From Pseudomonas neuropathica (GTDB lineage Bacteria; Pseudomonadota; Gammaproteobacteria; Pseudomonadales; Pseudomonadaceae), in NCBI RefSeq assembly GCF_015461835.1, contig NZ_JACOPX010000007.1:248001-312000 (forward strand): a DNA stretch of 64,000 nt, read 5' to 3'. Numbering within the stretch: the first letter of the stretch is position 1; every line of letters begins with the position of its first letter. The position numbers and the translations under genes are program-made. Below, piece by piece: positions 27,076 to 35,667 of this stretch. A model generated the notes under the pieces. The model had not been told where the DNA came from, searched no databases, and saw nothing but the letters and a program-made list of their open reading frames with translations.

Positions 27076-29457
27076 ATGTCGTTGCACCCCGTGCGCCCAA
27101 AGATTCTGGGTTTTATCAGCGAAGACGTCTCGGCCTGGCTGGTCGCGCTGCTGGTATTGCTCGCCGGCGGGATTCTCACGGGGCTGCTCGCCTGGGCCAC
27201 CCTCAATCAATTCCAGCAACAGACCCGTCAGCGTTTTCAACTGCTGGCCAACGAACGTTACACCCGCATCGAAGAACGCTTTCAGGATCAGGAACAACGC
27301 CTCGACGGCCTGCGCCGCTTCTTCGCCAACTCCGAATCGGTGTCCCGCGCCGAATTCGACGGTTACACCCACCCCTTATTGATGCGTACCCAGGCCTATT
27401 CGTTTGCCCTCAAGGTCAGTGGGGTCGAGCGCGCTGCGTTTGAGCAGCGGGTGCGTGACGAAGGCCTGACCCATTTCACGATTCGTGAGCTGAATGCGCA
27501 GGGCGAACTGCAACTGGCGGGCGAGCGCGAGGAATACGTGCCGGTGCTCTACAGCCAGACGCAGAGTCGACTCGGCTCACCGTTGGGGTATGACTTGCTG
27601 GCGCAACCCTTGCGCCGGGACACCCTGCAACGTGCCGACAAACGCGGCGGGCTGGCGGTGTCGCAACCGATGCACCTGGTCAGCATCGAGCCGTCCTATG
27701 CGCGCGGTGTGCTGCTGGTGGCGCCAGTGAGTCGTAATCGCGAGCGGCAGTCGTTTGGCTACGTGATGGCGGTTATCAGCATGCGCCAGTTGCTGGCCGA
27801 CGGTCTGCCGGATGCCTTCCATGATTATCTGTCGGTGCGCATTCTCGACATGTCGACCAATGATCAGCACGAAGTGTTGTTCGAGTCGACCAATGAGCCA
27901 GCGCCGAGCGACCTGTCGGCCACGCGATTACTGCGCATGGCCGATCACGACTATCAGGTCGATATCCTGCCAAGCGACGCCTTCGCGCAGGCCAACCATT
28001 CGTCGGTCGGCAGTGTGATCATCTTGGGTGGCTTGCTCAGTCTGCTGCTCAGCGCCTTGCTCTACGTGTTGGTCAGTCAACGTCAGCGCGCCCTGCGCAT
28101 GGTCGAACTTCGCACGCAGGAGTTGCACGCCAGCGAACAGGAATTGCGCGGCACCCACGGTCAGTTGCGCGGCGTGCTGAATGCGGCGACGCAGGTGGCG
28201 ATCATCGCCACCGACTTGCGCGGGGTGATCAACACCTTCAACCCCGGCGCCGAACAAATGCTCGGTTACAGCAGTGCCGAAGTCGTCGGGCACATGACCC
28301 TGGAAAACCTGCACCTGCCCCGTGAGCTGATGGCCCGCGCTGCCGAGTTGAGTGCGCGCTACGGGAAAAGCATCCCGACTTGCCACGCGATGCTGGTCGA
28401 GGGCGGTGAGGTCGGCGGCCATGAGGCCCGCGAGTGGACGCTGGTGCGCAGCGATGGCAGTCATTTGCCGGTGAACATGCTCGCCACGCCGGTGCTCGAT
28501 GAACAAGGGTTGTGGGTCGGGCATCTGGCGATCTGCATCGACATCACCGAGCGCAAGCGCGTGCACGAGGTGCTGGCGGCGCGGGATGTGTTGCTGAAGA
28601 AACTCAGCGCGCACGTGCCCGGCGGTATTTATCAATTCAGGATGGAATTCGATGGGCGCTTCAGCGTGATTTACGCCAGCGACGGCATCCGCGAGATCTA
28701 CGAACTGGAGCCGGACGTGCTGTTGTTCAACGCCGAAGCGATCTTCACGCGCATTCATCCACAGGACGTTACTCGTGTGCGCTCTTCCATTCGCGCCTCG
28801 GCCGACAGCCTCAGCCCATGGCGCGAGGAATACCGCGTGCAACTGCCCGAGCGCGGCCTGCGCTGGGTGCGCGGCGAGGCGACGCCGGAAGAGCTACCGG
28901 GCGGCGGCGTACTCTGGCACGGCTATATCTCGGATATTTCTGACCTCAAACGCGTCGAGGAAGAGTTGCGCGCGCTGTCGGTGACCGATTCGCTGACCGG
29001 CATCCATAACCGCCGCTACTTCCAGGAACGCCTGACCACGGAAATGGCCCGGGTCGAGCGCGGCGGCGGCGAGCTGTCGGTGATCATGCTTGATATTGAC
29101 CACTTCAAACGTATCAACGACCAGTACGGCCATGCCGTGGGCGACCGGGTGCTGCAAGCGGTGTGCGAGCGCATTGGCCATCGATTGCGGCGCACCGATG
29201 TGTTCTGTCGCTTGGGCGGCGAGGAATTCATGGTGCTGTGCCCTGACATCGACGGTGAGCATGCGCACACGCTGGCGATTGAGTTGTGGCAGGGTTTGCG
29301 CAGTGCGCCGGTGGATGTGGTCGGCGTGGTGACCGCGAGTTTCGGTATCGCCAGTTGGCGACCAGGGGAGGGCGCGGATGCGCTGCTGTTGCGGGCGGAT
29401 TCGGGCGTGTATATGGCGAAGCAGCGCGGGCGTGATCGTGTCGAACAGATGAGCTAA
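27076..29457 (+). CDS. Membrane diguanylate cyclase with CHASE, PAS and GGDEF domains
   Basis: 793 aa inner-membrane sensor. TM1 (about 20-42) and TM2 (about 310-335) bracket a periplasmic CHASE domain, which begins with FQDQEQRLDGLRRFFA-like sequence and ends before SRNRERQSFGYV. Two PAS/PAC units follow (about 355-480, with GVINTFNPGAEQMLGYS, and about 500-615), then GGDEF (about 625-785) with active site RLGGEEF near 714. The inhibitory I-site RRTD lies five residues before GGEEF, so product feedback is expected. It should make cyclic di-GMP; the periplasmic ligand is unknown. There is no EAL domain. Confidence 0.93.
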   Translation: MSLHPVRPKILGFISEDVSAWLVALLVLLAGGILTGLLAWATLNQFQQQTRQRFQLLANERYTRIEERFQDQEQRLDGLRRFFANSESVSRAEFDGYTHPLLMRTQAYSFALKVSGVERAAFEQRVRDEGLTHFTIRELNAQGELQLAGEREEYVPVLYSQTQSRLGSPLGYDLLAQPLRRDTLQRADKRGGLAVSQPMHLVSIEPSYARGVLLVAPVSRNRERQSFGYVMAVISMRQLLADGLPDAFHDYLSVRILDMSTNDQHEVLFESTNEPAPSDLSATRLLRMADHDYQVDILPSDAFAQANHSSVGSVIILGGLLSLLLSALLYVLVSQRQRALRMVELRTQELHASEQELRGTHGQLRGVLNAATQVAIIATDLRGVINTFNPGAEQMLGYSSAEVVGHMTLENLHLPRELMARAAELSARYGKSIPTCHAMLVEGGEVGGHEAREWTLVRSDGSHLPVNMLATPVLDEQGLWVGHLAICIDITERKRVHEVLAARDVLLKKLSAHVPGGIYQFRMEFDGRFSVIYASDGIREIYELEPDVLLFNAEAIFTRIHPQDVTRVRSSIRASADSLSPWREEYRVQLPERGLRWVRGEATPEELPGGGVLWHGYISDISDLKRVEEELRALSVTDSLTGIHNRRYFQERLTTEMARVERGGGELSVIMLDIDHFKRINDQYGHAVGDRVLQAVCERIGHRLRRTDVFCRLGGEEFMVLCPDIDGEHAHTLAIELWQGLRSAPVDVVGVVTASFGIASWRPGEGADALLLRADSGVYMAKQRGRDRVEQMS

Positions 29458-29473
29458 GCCGCGATGCTAAACC

Positions 29474-29567
29474 CTTGTAGGAGTGAGCCTGCTCGCGATC
29501 GCGATGTGTCAGTCACTTTGATGTGCCTGAACTGACGCTATCGCGAGCAGGCTCACTCCTACAGGGG
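29474..29567. repeat. REP doublet, GCGAGCAGGCTCACTCCTAC family
   Basis: Two inverted units between the convergent cyclase and dacB genes. Confidence 0.9.
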
Positions 29568-29577
29568 GGCGCGGTGA

Positions 29578-31038
29578 TCAGAGGACCGAAGCGGTCTGCG
29601 CCAGTTTCGGCTGTTTGTACAGATCCAGCAGCACCTGATCCAGCACTGACGATGCCCCAAACGGTGCCTTGTCATTGAGGATCGCCACCACTGCCCAGGT
29701 GTTGCCATTCACATCACGGCTGAAGCCGGCGATCGCGCGCACGGTGTTCAGGGTGCCGGTCTTGACGTGAGCCTCACCGCGCATCGCCGTGGTTTTCAGG
29801 CGTTTACGCATGGTGCCGTCGGTGCCGGCGATCGGCAGCGAGCTGATGTACTCGGCGGCGTACGGGCTGTGCCAGGCGGCTTGCAGCATGCTCGCCATCT
29901 CGCGGGCGCTGACCCGTTCGGCGCGCGACAATCCAGAGCCGTTCTCCATCACCAGATGCGGCGCGGTGATGCCCTTTTTCGCCATCCACTGACGCACCAC
30001 ACGCTGTGCTGCCTTGGCGTCGTCGCCGTCGGCGTCATTGCGGAATTTCTGCCCCAGGCTCAGGAACAACTGCTGAGCCATGGTGTTGTTACTGTATTTG
30101 TTAATGTCGCGGATGATTTCCGCCAGATCCGGCGAGTAGGCACGCGCGAGCAGTTTGGCGTTGCTCGGGGTCGAGGCCAGACGATCCTTGCCCTGAATGC
30201 TGCCACCCAGTTCTTTCCAGATGGCGCGCACGGCGCCGGCGGTGTAGGTCGCGTGGTCGAGCAGCGACAGATAAGTCTGCGAACTGCAACCTTCGCCCAA
30301 CTGGCCGGCCACGGTCACGGTCACGCTGCCATCGGCCTGCGGCACTGGGTTGTAGCGCACGCCGCCGGTGCATTGTTTGGAAGGCAGCGCTTTGACAGTG
30401 TTTTCGATACGCACGCTGGCAATCGGCGGCTCAACCGAGATCAGCACCCGGCCGTTATCGTTACGGGCAACAAAACGCAGAGCCTTGAGGTTGACCAGCA
30501 GCGAGTCGGGTTTGACCAGGAACGGTTTGTTCTCGTCATTACCGTCATCGTTGAATTCCGGCAGCACTGGCTGCACGAAGAAGTTGCGGTCGAGGATCAG
30601 ATCACCGGTGATTTGCGTCACACCGTTGGCGCGCAGGTCGCGCATCAGCAGCCAGAGCTTTTCCATGTTCAGCTTTGGATCGCCGCCGCCCTTGAGGTAG
30701 AGGTTGCCGTTGAGGATACCGCCGTTCAGGTCGCCATCGGTGTAGAACTCGGTCTTCCACTGATGGTTGGGGCCGAGCATTTCCAGCGCCGCGTAAGTGG
30801 TCACCAGTTTCATGGTCGAGGCCGGGTTGACCGACACGTCGGCGTTGAACACGGTCGGCGTGCCCGGGCCGTCCAGCGGCACCATCACCAGCGACAGGGC
30901 GCTGGGCTGCAATTTGCTCGCCTTGAGGGCTTTTTCGACATTCGGGGTGAGGGAAGTATTGATGGTGGCAGCGGAAACAGGCAGGGCCAGGGGCAAAAGA
31001 AGGCCGGCTAGAAACAGAGGACGCAACGATTTGATCAT
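29578..31038 (-). CDS. dacB: D-alanyl-D-alanine carboxypeptidase/endopeptidase (PBP4)
   Basis: 486 aa. A signal peptide (IKSLRPLFLAGLLLPLALPVSAA) directs it to the periplasm. Penicillin-binding motifs are STMK (Ser74, Lys77), the YSNN segment (SxN) and HVKTGTLN (KTG). The ~200-residue insertion between the first two motifs is typical of class C PBP4. It cleaves D-Ala-D-Ala stems and cross-links during wall recycling. Divergent from yggL across 233 bases, which contain no gene; the in-frame extension of yggL to 31080 is judged non-coding. Confidence 0.95.
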   Translation of the reverse strand: MIKSLRPLFLAGLLLPLALPVSAATINTSLTPNVEKALKASKLQPSALSLVMVPLDGPGTPTVFNADVSVNPASTMKLVTTYAALEMLGPNHQWKTEFYTDGDLNGGILNGNLYLKGGGDPKLNMEKLWLLMRDLRANGVTQITGDLILDRNFFVQPVLPEFNDDGNDENKPFLVKPDSLLVNLKALRFVARNDNGRVLISVEPPIASVRIENTVKALPSKQCTGGVRYNPVPQADGSVTVTVAGQLGEGCSSQTYLSLLDHATYTAGAVRAIWKELGGSIQGKDRLASTPSNAKLLARAYSPDLAEIIRDINKYSNNTMAQQLFLSLGQKFRNDADGDDAKAAQRVVRQWMAKKGITAPHLVMENGSGLSRAERVSAREMASMLQAAWHSPYAAEYISSLPIAGTDGTMRKRLKTTAMRGEAHVKTGTLNTVRAIAGFSRDVNGNTWAVVAILNDKAPFGASSVLDQVLLDLYKQPKLAQTASVL

Positions 31039-31271
31039 ATGAAATAAAACCCTACAGTCGAGGGGAAAATAACGAGGACATGGATGAAAAAGCCCTCAGC
31101 GGTCATGAAAGTGTCGGCATTATGCCCCAAGGTGTTACAGCTTGTGCCTTGTCCGGGCCGGCCAATACGTTATTTTTTTACAGGCGGTCGGCTTCAGGGG
31201 CCAGAGAGTCGGGCAATCGGCGGCTTAAACTGGTAAAGTGCCGGCCGTTAATACTTAAGAGGATTGTTCCA

Positions 31272-31616
31272 ATGGCGACTAACCGTTCCCAGCGTCTGCG
31301 CAAAAAACTGTGCGTTGATGAATTTCAAGAGCTGGGTTTCGAACTGAACCTGGACTTCAAAGAAGACTTGTCCGAAGAAGCCATTGACGCTTTCCTCGAA
31401 GCCTTCATCAAAGAAGCCATGGAAGCCAATGGTCTGGGTTATGTGGGCGGCGACGACTTCGGTCTGGTATGCCTGCAGAAGCGTGGCTCGGTCAACGAAG
31501 AGCAGCGCGCTGCCGTTGAAGCCTGGCTGAAAAACCGTTCCGAGCTGACCAAGGCTGAAATCAGCCCGCTGCTGGACGTTTGGTATCCGGAAAAGCCGAT
31601 CAACGCGGCTAAGTGA
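31272..31616 (+). CDS. yggL: YggL-family 50S ribosome-associated protein (DUF469)
   Basis: 114 aa cytoplasmic protein matching DUF469/YggL: MATNRSQRLRKKLCVDEFQ, LNLDFKEDLSEEAIDAFLEAF, and GGDDFGLVC. The E. coli member binds the 50S subunit. The ATG at 31272 follows AAGAGGATTG and matches the conserved start. A strong terminator follows the stop. Confidence 0.92.
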   Translation: MATNRSQRLRKKLCVDEFQELGFELNLDFKEDLSEEAIDAFLEAFIKEAMEANGLGYVGGDDFGLVCLQKRGSVNEEQRAAVEAWLKNRSELTKAEISPLLDVWYPEKPINAAK

Positions 31617-31621
31617 TACTG

Positions 31622-31655
31622 AAAAAACGGCGACCCTCGGGTCGCCGTTTTTTTT
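31622..31655 (+). terminator. Intrinsic terminator after yggL
   Basis: AAACGGCGACC pairs with GGTCGCCGTTT around CTCG, with a run of eight or more T. Confidence 0.95.
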
Positions 31656-31697
31656 CGTCTGCGTGAGGGCGTTCGCTTTGGTTTGGCGGTGAATCTA

Positions 31698-31877
31698 CCC
31701 CTCATCGGAACGCCGCCCGCCCAGCCCTCTCCCCCTGGAGAGGGAGCCGACTTGTGGGCTTTTCAAAGCCTGAGTTCGACTCGGTATCCCACGTCGGCGT
31801 ATGTCTTCCAAGCACCTCGGTCAGTCCCCTCTCCCTCCGGGAGAGGGATAGGCGGGCGGCGTTCCGATGAGGGGCTT
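31698..31877. mobile_element. MITE-like element, short form
   Basis: Ends CCCCTCATCGGAACGCCGCC and its complement form a near-perfect inverted repeat of roughly 25 bases, extending into CTCTCC...GGAGAG. The interior contains GTCGGCGTA and CACCTCGGTCAGTCCCCTCT, matching the inner sequence of the 20200-20583 element in reverse orientation. It sits between the convergent yggL and the transporter gene. Confidence 0.7.
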
Positions 31878-31883
31878 TTGACC

Positions 31884-33074
31884 TTAAGCTTTACGCCAAT
31901 TCAAAATCACCAACGTCAAAACCCCCGCCACAATCCCCCAAAACGCCGAACCGATGGAAAACAGCGTCAGCCCCGACGCCGTGACCATAAAGGTAATCAG
32001 CGCCGCCTCCCGTTCCTTCACCTCGGCCATGGCAATGCTCAAACCATTGATGATCGAACCGAACAGCGCCAGCGCGGCAATCGACAGCACCAGTTCCTTC
32101 GGCAGTGCTGCAAACAACGCCGCCAACGTGGCGCCGAACACCCCGGCAATCCCGTAGAAAATCCCGCACCACACCGCAGCGGTGTAGCGCTTGTTGCGAT
32201 CTTCATGGGCGTGCGGCCCGGTGCAGATTGCCGCGCTGATCGCTGCGAGGTTGATACCGTGGGAGCCGAACGGCGCCAGCAATAGTGAAGCGATGCCGGT
32301 TGTGGTGATCAGCGGCGAAGCCGGGACGTTGTAACCGTCGGCGCGCAACACGGCGATGCCGGGCATGTTCTGCGAGGTCATCGCGACCACGAACAGGGGA
32401 ATGCCGATGCTGATGGTCGCCGCCAGCGAGAAGTGCGGGGTGGTCCACACCGGTGTCGCCACTTCCAGATGAAAACCGCTGAAGTCGAGCAGACCCATAA
32501 AGCCTGACAGCGCGGTGCCGATCAGCAGCGCGGCGAGCACGGCATAACGCGGCGACAGGCGTTTGATCAGCAGATAAGTGAAGAACATCCCCAGCACCAG
32601 CCCGGTGCGGTGCTGCGCGGCGACGAAGATTTCACTGCCGATCTTGAACAGAATCCCTGCCAACAATGCCGCCGCCAGTGACGCGGGGATCTTTTTCACC
32701 AGGCGTTCGAAGCTGCCGGTCAGGCCGCAGATCGTCACCAGCACGGCGCAGGTGATGTAGGCGCCGATGGCCTCGCCATAGCTCACGCCGCCGAGGCTGG
32801 TGATCAACAACGCTGCGCCGGGGGTCGACCAGGCGATGGTGATGGGCGTGCGATAACGCAGCGACAAACCAATCGAACAGACCGCCATACCGATCGAGAT
32901 CGCCCAGATCCACGAAGAAATCTGCCCGCTGGTCAGGCCCGCCGCTTGCCCGGCCTGGAACATCAGCACCAGCGAGCTGGTGTAGCCGGTCATCATCGCG
33001 ATGAATCCCGCGACGATCGCCGACGGTGATGTGTCGGCCAGTGGGCGCAGTTGAGTGTGCGTGGCGTCGTTCAT
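31884..33074 (-). CDS. BenE-family (benzoate/H+ symporter-like) inner-membrane transporter
   Basis: 396 aa with about 11-12 hydrophobic helices. The N-terminal IVAGFIAMMTGYTSSLVLMFQAGQ and IAWSTPGAALLITS segments are typical of BenE/YdcO. The substrate is not determined by sequence; benzoate is the family name only. The following gntR, guaD and xdh genes are on purine catabolism, so an aromatic or heterocyclic compound linked to that pathway is possible. The ATG at 33074 is preferred; a second one at 33113 would add 13 residues. Confidence 0.82.
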   Translation of the reverse strand: MNDATHTQLRPLADTSPSAIVAGFIAMMTGYTSSLVLMFQAGQAAGLTSGQISSWIWAISIGMAVCSIGLSLRYRTPITIAWSTPGAALLITSLGGVSYGEAIGAYITCAVLVTICGLTGSFERLVKKIPASLAAALLAGILFKIGSEIFVAAQHRTGLVLGMFFTYLLIKRLSPRYAVLAALLIGTALSGFMGLLDFSGFHLEVATPVWTTPHFSLAATISIGIPLFVVAMTSQNMPGIAVLRADGYNVPASPLITTTGIASLLLAPFGSHGINLAAISAAICTGPHAHEDRNKRYTAAVWCGIFYGIAGVFGATLAALFAALPKELVLSIAALALFGSIINGLSIAMAEVKEREAALITFMVTASGLTLFSIGSAFWGIVAGVLTLVILNWRKA

Positions 33075-33124
33075 GACGGCGGTGTTCCTTATACCAATGA
33101 AGATGTCCGCCATGACGCAAACCC

Positions 33125-33213
33125 TTGTAGGAGCTGCCGAAGGCTGCGATCTGTTGATCTTGCTTCTTAAAATCAAAGTCAAAAGATCGCAGCCTTCGGC
33201 AGCTCCTACAGGG
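33125..33213. repeat. REP doublet, TAGGAGCTGCCGAAGGCTGC family
   Basis: Two inverted units between the transporter start and the gntR promoter region. This position, upstream of both divergent genes, is unusual for a REP. Confidence 0.9.
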
Positions 33214-33324
33214 GGGGCGGTGTTCTGGCGGCGGATTCTGCGAACAAGCCTAAACTCAAACGTAACGGATCGTTGCAATACAGCGGAAGTCACAAACAGC
33301 CGTACAGTCGTGTTGCCACCTTCC

Positions 33325-33336
33325 ATTGTGTACAAT
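33325..33336. promoter_or_regulatory. Palindromic operator candidate upstream of gntR
   Basis: ATTGTGTACAAT has five-base inverted arms about a GT centre and contains TTGTGTACAA, which fits the t-GT-N-tAC-a type of site used by FadR-subfamily GntR proteins. It lies 93 bases before the gntR ATG in the divergent promoter region. Confidence 0.5.
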
Positions 33337-33428
33337 CGCGCTGTTTTTTACGCGATACTTGCCAGCGACCTACTGTGCCGTATTACAGTCACGGTCTATT
33401 CGCCGCAGTTCTCCCGACTCGAGTGCCC

Positions 33429-34193
33429 ATGAACGAACAGTTGCAACCCCTCAAGAAACAACCGCGAGCAGGCAAAGCCGGCCGCAGCGGAACCCAGGAC
33501 GATATTGTCTACGCGCATATCTTCGAGGCCATCCTCGAACAGCGTCTGGCGCCCGGCACCAAGTTGAGCGAAGAAGCGCTGGGGGAAATCTTTGGGGTCA
33601 GCCGCACCATCATTCGCCGCGCGCTCTCGCGTCTGGCCCATGAAGGCGTCGTGCTGTTGCGGCCGAACCGTGGCGCCGTGGTTGCCAGCCCGAGCGTTGA
33701 AGAAGCCCGTCAGGTGTTTCTCGCCCGCCGTCTGGTCGAACGCGCAATCACCGAACTGGCCGTGCAACACGCCACCGCCGAGCAGATCGCCGAGCTGCGG
33801 CAGATGGTCAACGATGAGCGCGACAGCTTCTCCCGTGGCGATCGCGGCGCCGGTATTCGTCTGTCGGGCGAATTCCACCTGAAACTGGCGGAAGCGGCGA
33901 TGAACGCTCCGTTGATCAGCTTCCAGCGCAGCCTGGTTTCGCAGACGTCGCTGATCATTGCCCAGTATGAAAGCGGCAACCGCTCGCACTGCTCGTACGA
34001 CGAACACACCCAGTTGATCGACGCGATCGAGAAGCGCGACGGTGAGTTGGCGGTGAATCTGATGATGCATCACATGGATCACATCGACAGCAAGCTCAAC
34101 CTCGACGAGGAAGGCGCGTCGGATGATCTGCATGCAGTGTTCTCGCATTTGTTGCAGACCAAGAAGCCGGGGCGTCCAGCGGCCAAGCTCTAA
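33429..34193 (+). CDS. GntR-family (FCD/FadR subfamily) transcriptional regulator
   Basis: 254 aa. An N-terminal winged helix (about 25-95: IVYAHIFEAILEQRLAPGTKL, EEALGEIFGVSRTIIRRALSRL, GVVLLRPNRGAVV) is followed by an all-helical FCD ligand domain (about 100-235) with the metal-type histidines in EFHLKLAEAA and HTQLIDAIEKRD. It is divergent from the BenE-like transporter and convergent with guaD, so it is the likely regulator of one or both. The ATG at 33429 directly begins the conserved region. Confidence 0.88.
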   Translation: MNEQLQPLKKQPRAGKAGRSGTQDDIVYAHIFEAILEQRLAPGTKLSEEALGEIFGVSRTIIRRALSRLAHEGVVLLRPNRGAVVASPSVEEARQVFLARRLVERAITELAVQHATAEQIAELRQMVNDERDSFSRGDRGAGIRLSGEFHLKLAEAAMNAPLISFQRSLVSQTSLIIAQYESGNRSHCSYDEHTQLIDAIEKRDGELAVNLMMHHMDHIDSKLNLDEEGASDDLHAVFSHLLQTKKPGRPAAKL

Positions 34194-34212
34194 GCTGATA
34201 CCGAGTCGACCC

Positions 34213-34279
34213 CTTCGCGAGCAAGCTCGCTCCCACATTTGAAATGCATTCCCATGTGGGAGCGAGCTTGCTCGCGAAG
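34213..34279. repeat. REP doublet, GAGCAAGCTCGCTCCCACA family
   Basis: Two inverted units about 16 bases apart after the gntR stop codon. Confidence 0.9.
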
Positions 34280-34298
34280 ACGATCTGACAGGCAACAA

Positions 34299-34337
34299 AA
34301 AATCCCCCGGGGTAACACCACCGGGGGATTTTTTATG
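34299..34337. terminator. Bidirectional terminator between gntR and guaD
   Basis: AAAAATCCCCCGG and CCGGGGGATTTTT form a strong stem with A- and T-runs on both sides, between convergent genes. Confidence 0.9.
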
Positions 34338-34349
34338 CCTTGGGAAAGC

Positions 34350-35654
34350 TTAGCGCTGATGCACCAATGCCCCCGCCGCATACGTCTGCTGCACCGTGCG
34401 GTCATCCCCCAGCGTCATCAACACAAACAACGACTCGGCAATGTTGTTGGCCTGCTTCAAGCGGTAGCTCAGCAGCGGCGTGGCGTTATAATCCAGCACC
34501 AGGAAGTCGGCGTCGGAACCCGGTTGCAGGTTGCCGATCTTGTCTTCCAGACGCAGCGCCCGCGCGCCACCCAAGGTCGCCAGGTACAGCGACTTGAACG
34601 GACTCAGTCGCGCACCTTGCAGTTGCATCACTTTGTACGCCTCGTTCAGCGTCTGCAGCAGCGAGAAACTGGTGCCGCCGCCGACGTCAGTGCCCAGACC
34701 GACATTGAGCTTGTGCTTCTCGGCCATCGGCAGGTTGAACAGGCCGCTACCCAAGAAGAAGTTCGAGGTCGGGCAGAACGAGATCGCCGAGCCGGTTTCC
34801 GCCAGTCGTGCGCATTCGTCGTCGCACAGGTGCACGCCGTGGGCGAACACCGAGCGCTCGCCGAGCAGTTTGTAGTGATCGTAAACGTCGAGGTAGCCCT
34901 TGCGCTCCGGGAACAGCTCCTTGACCCACTCGATTTCCTTGAGGTTTTCGCTGATGTGGGTCTGCATGTACAGATCCGGGTATTCGGTCAGCAGTTGCCC
35001 GGCGAGGGTCAGTTGTTCCGGGGTGCTGGTCGGGGCGAATCGTGGGGTGACCGCGTAGTGCAGGCGGCCCTTGCCGTGCCAGCGCTCGATCAGCGCCTTG
35101 CTTTCGACGTAGCTCGATTCGGCGGTGTCGGTCAGGTAGTCCGGGGCGTTGCGGTCCATCATCACCTTGCCGGCGATCATGCGCAGGTCGAGCTTTTCGG
35201 CCGCTTCGAATAACGAGTTCACCGATTGCGGGTGCACGCTGCCAAACACCAGTGCGGTGGTGGTGCCGTTGCGCAGCAGCTCCTTGACGAAAATGTCAGC
35301 GACTTCGTCGGCGTGGGCCTTGTCGCCGAACTGGCTTTCGCACGGGAAGGTGTAGGTGTTCAGCCAGTCGAGCAATTGCTCGCCGTAGGCACCGACCATG
35401 CCGGTTTGCGGAAAGTGAATGTGGGTATCGATGAAGCCCGGGGTGATCAACGCGTCTTGGTAATGCTCGATTTCGATGTCCGCTGGCAGGGTCGGCAGCA
35501 AATCACTGGCGTGGCCAAGGGCGCTGATCTTGCCGCCATCGACCACCAGCAGGCCGTCCTCGAAATATTCGTAGGAGGCTTCGATCCCGACTTCGGCGGG
35601 GTCGGCGATGCTGTGCAGGATGGCGGCGCGGTAGGCTTTGCGAGTCAGAGGCAT
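34350..35654 (-). CDS. guaD: Guanine deaminase
   Basis: 434 aa amidohydrolase converting guanine to xanthine and ammonia. The metal site is shown by PGFIDTHIHFPQ near the N-terminal third, and the PQTGMVGAYGEQLLDWLNTYTFPCE segment is characteristic of guanine deaminases. QTHISENLKEIEWV and a LGTDVGGGTSFSLL Asp-containing loop supply the other ligands. It lies 13 bp after xdhC and is the last gene of the xdhABC-guaD unit, feeding xanthine to the dehydrogenase. Confidence 0.95.
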   Translation of the reverse strand: MPLTRKAYRAAILHSIADPAEVGIEASYEYFEDGLLVVDGGKISALGHASDLLPTLPADIEIEHYQDALITPGFIDTHIHFPQTGMVGAYGEQLLDWLNTYTFPCESQFGDKAHADEVADIFVKELLRNGTTTALVFGSVHPQSVNSLFEAAEKLDLRMIAGKVMMDRNAPDYLTDTAESSYVESKALIERWHGKGRLHYAVTPRFAPTSTPEQLTLAGQLLTEYPDLYMQTHISENLKEIEWVKELFPERKGYLDVYDHYKLLGERSVFAHGVHLCDDECARLAETGSAISFCPTSNFFLGSGLFNLPMAEKHKLNVGLGTDVGGGTSFSLLQTLNEAYKVMQLQGARLSPFKSLYLATLGGARALRLEDKIGNLQPGSDADFLVLDYNATPLLSYRLKQANNIAESLFVLMTLGDDRTVQQTYAAGALVHQR

Positions 35655-35667
35655 GAGGGTTCTCTAA

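Noticed and set aside
31080..31271. N-terminal extension of yggL
   Set aside because: The in-frame stretch runs through the divergent promoter region and lacks similarity to the family; the internal ATG at 31272 gives the conserved N-terminus.
33075..33335. 87-residue N-terminal extension of the BenE-like transporter
   Set aside because: It is encoded largely by the REP doublet at 33125-33213 and by promoter sequence.
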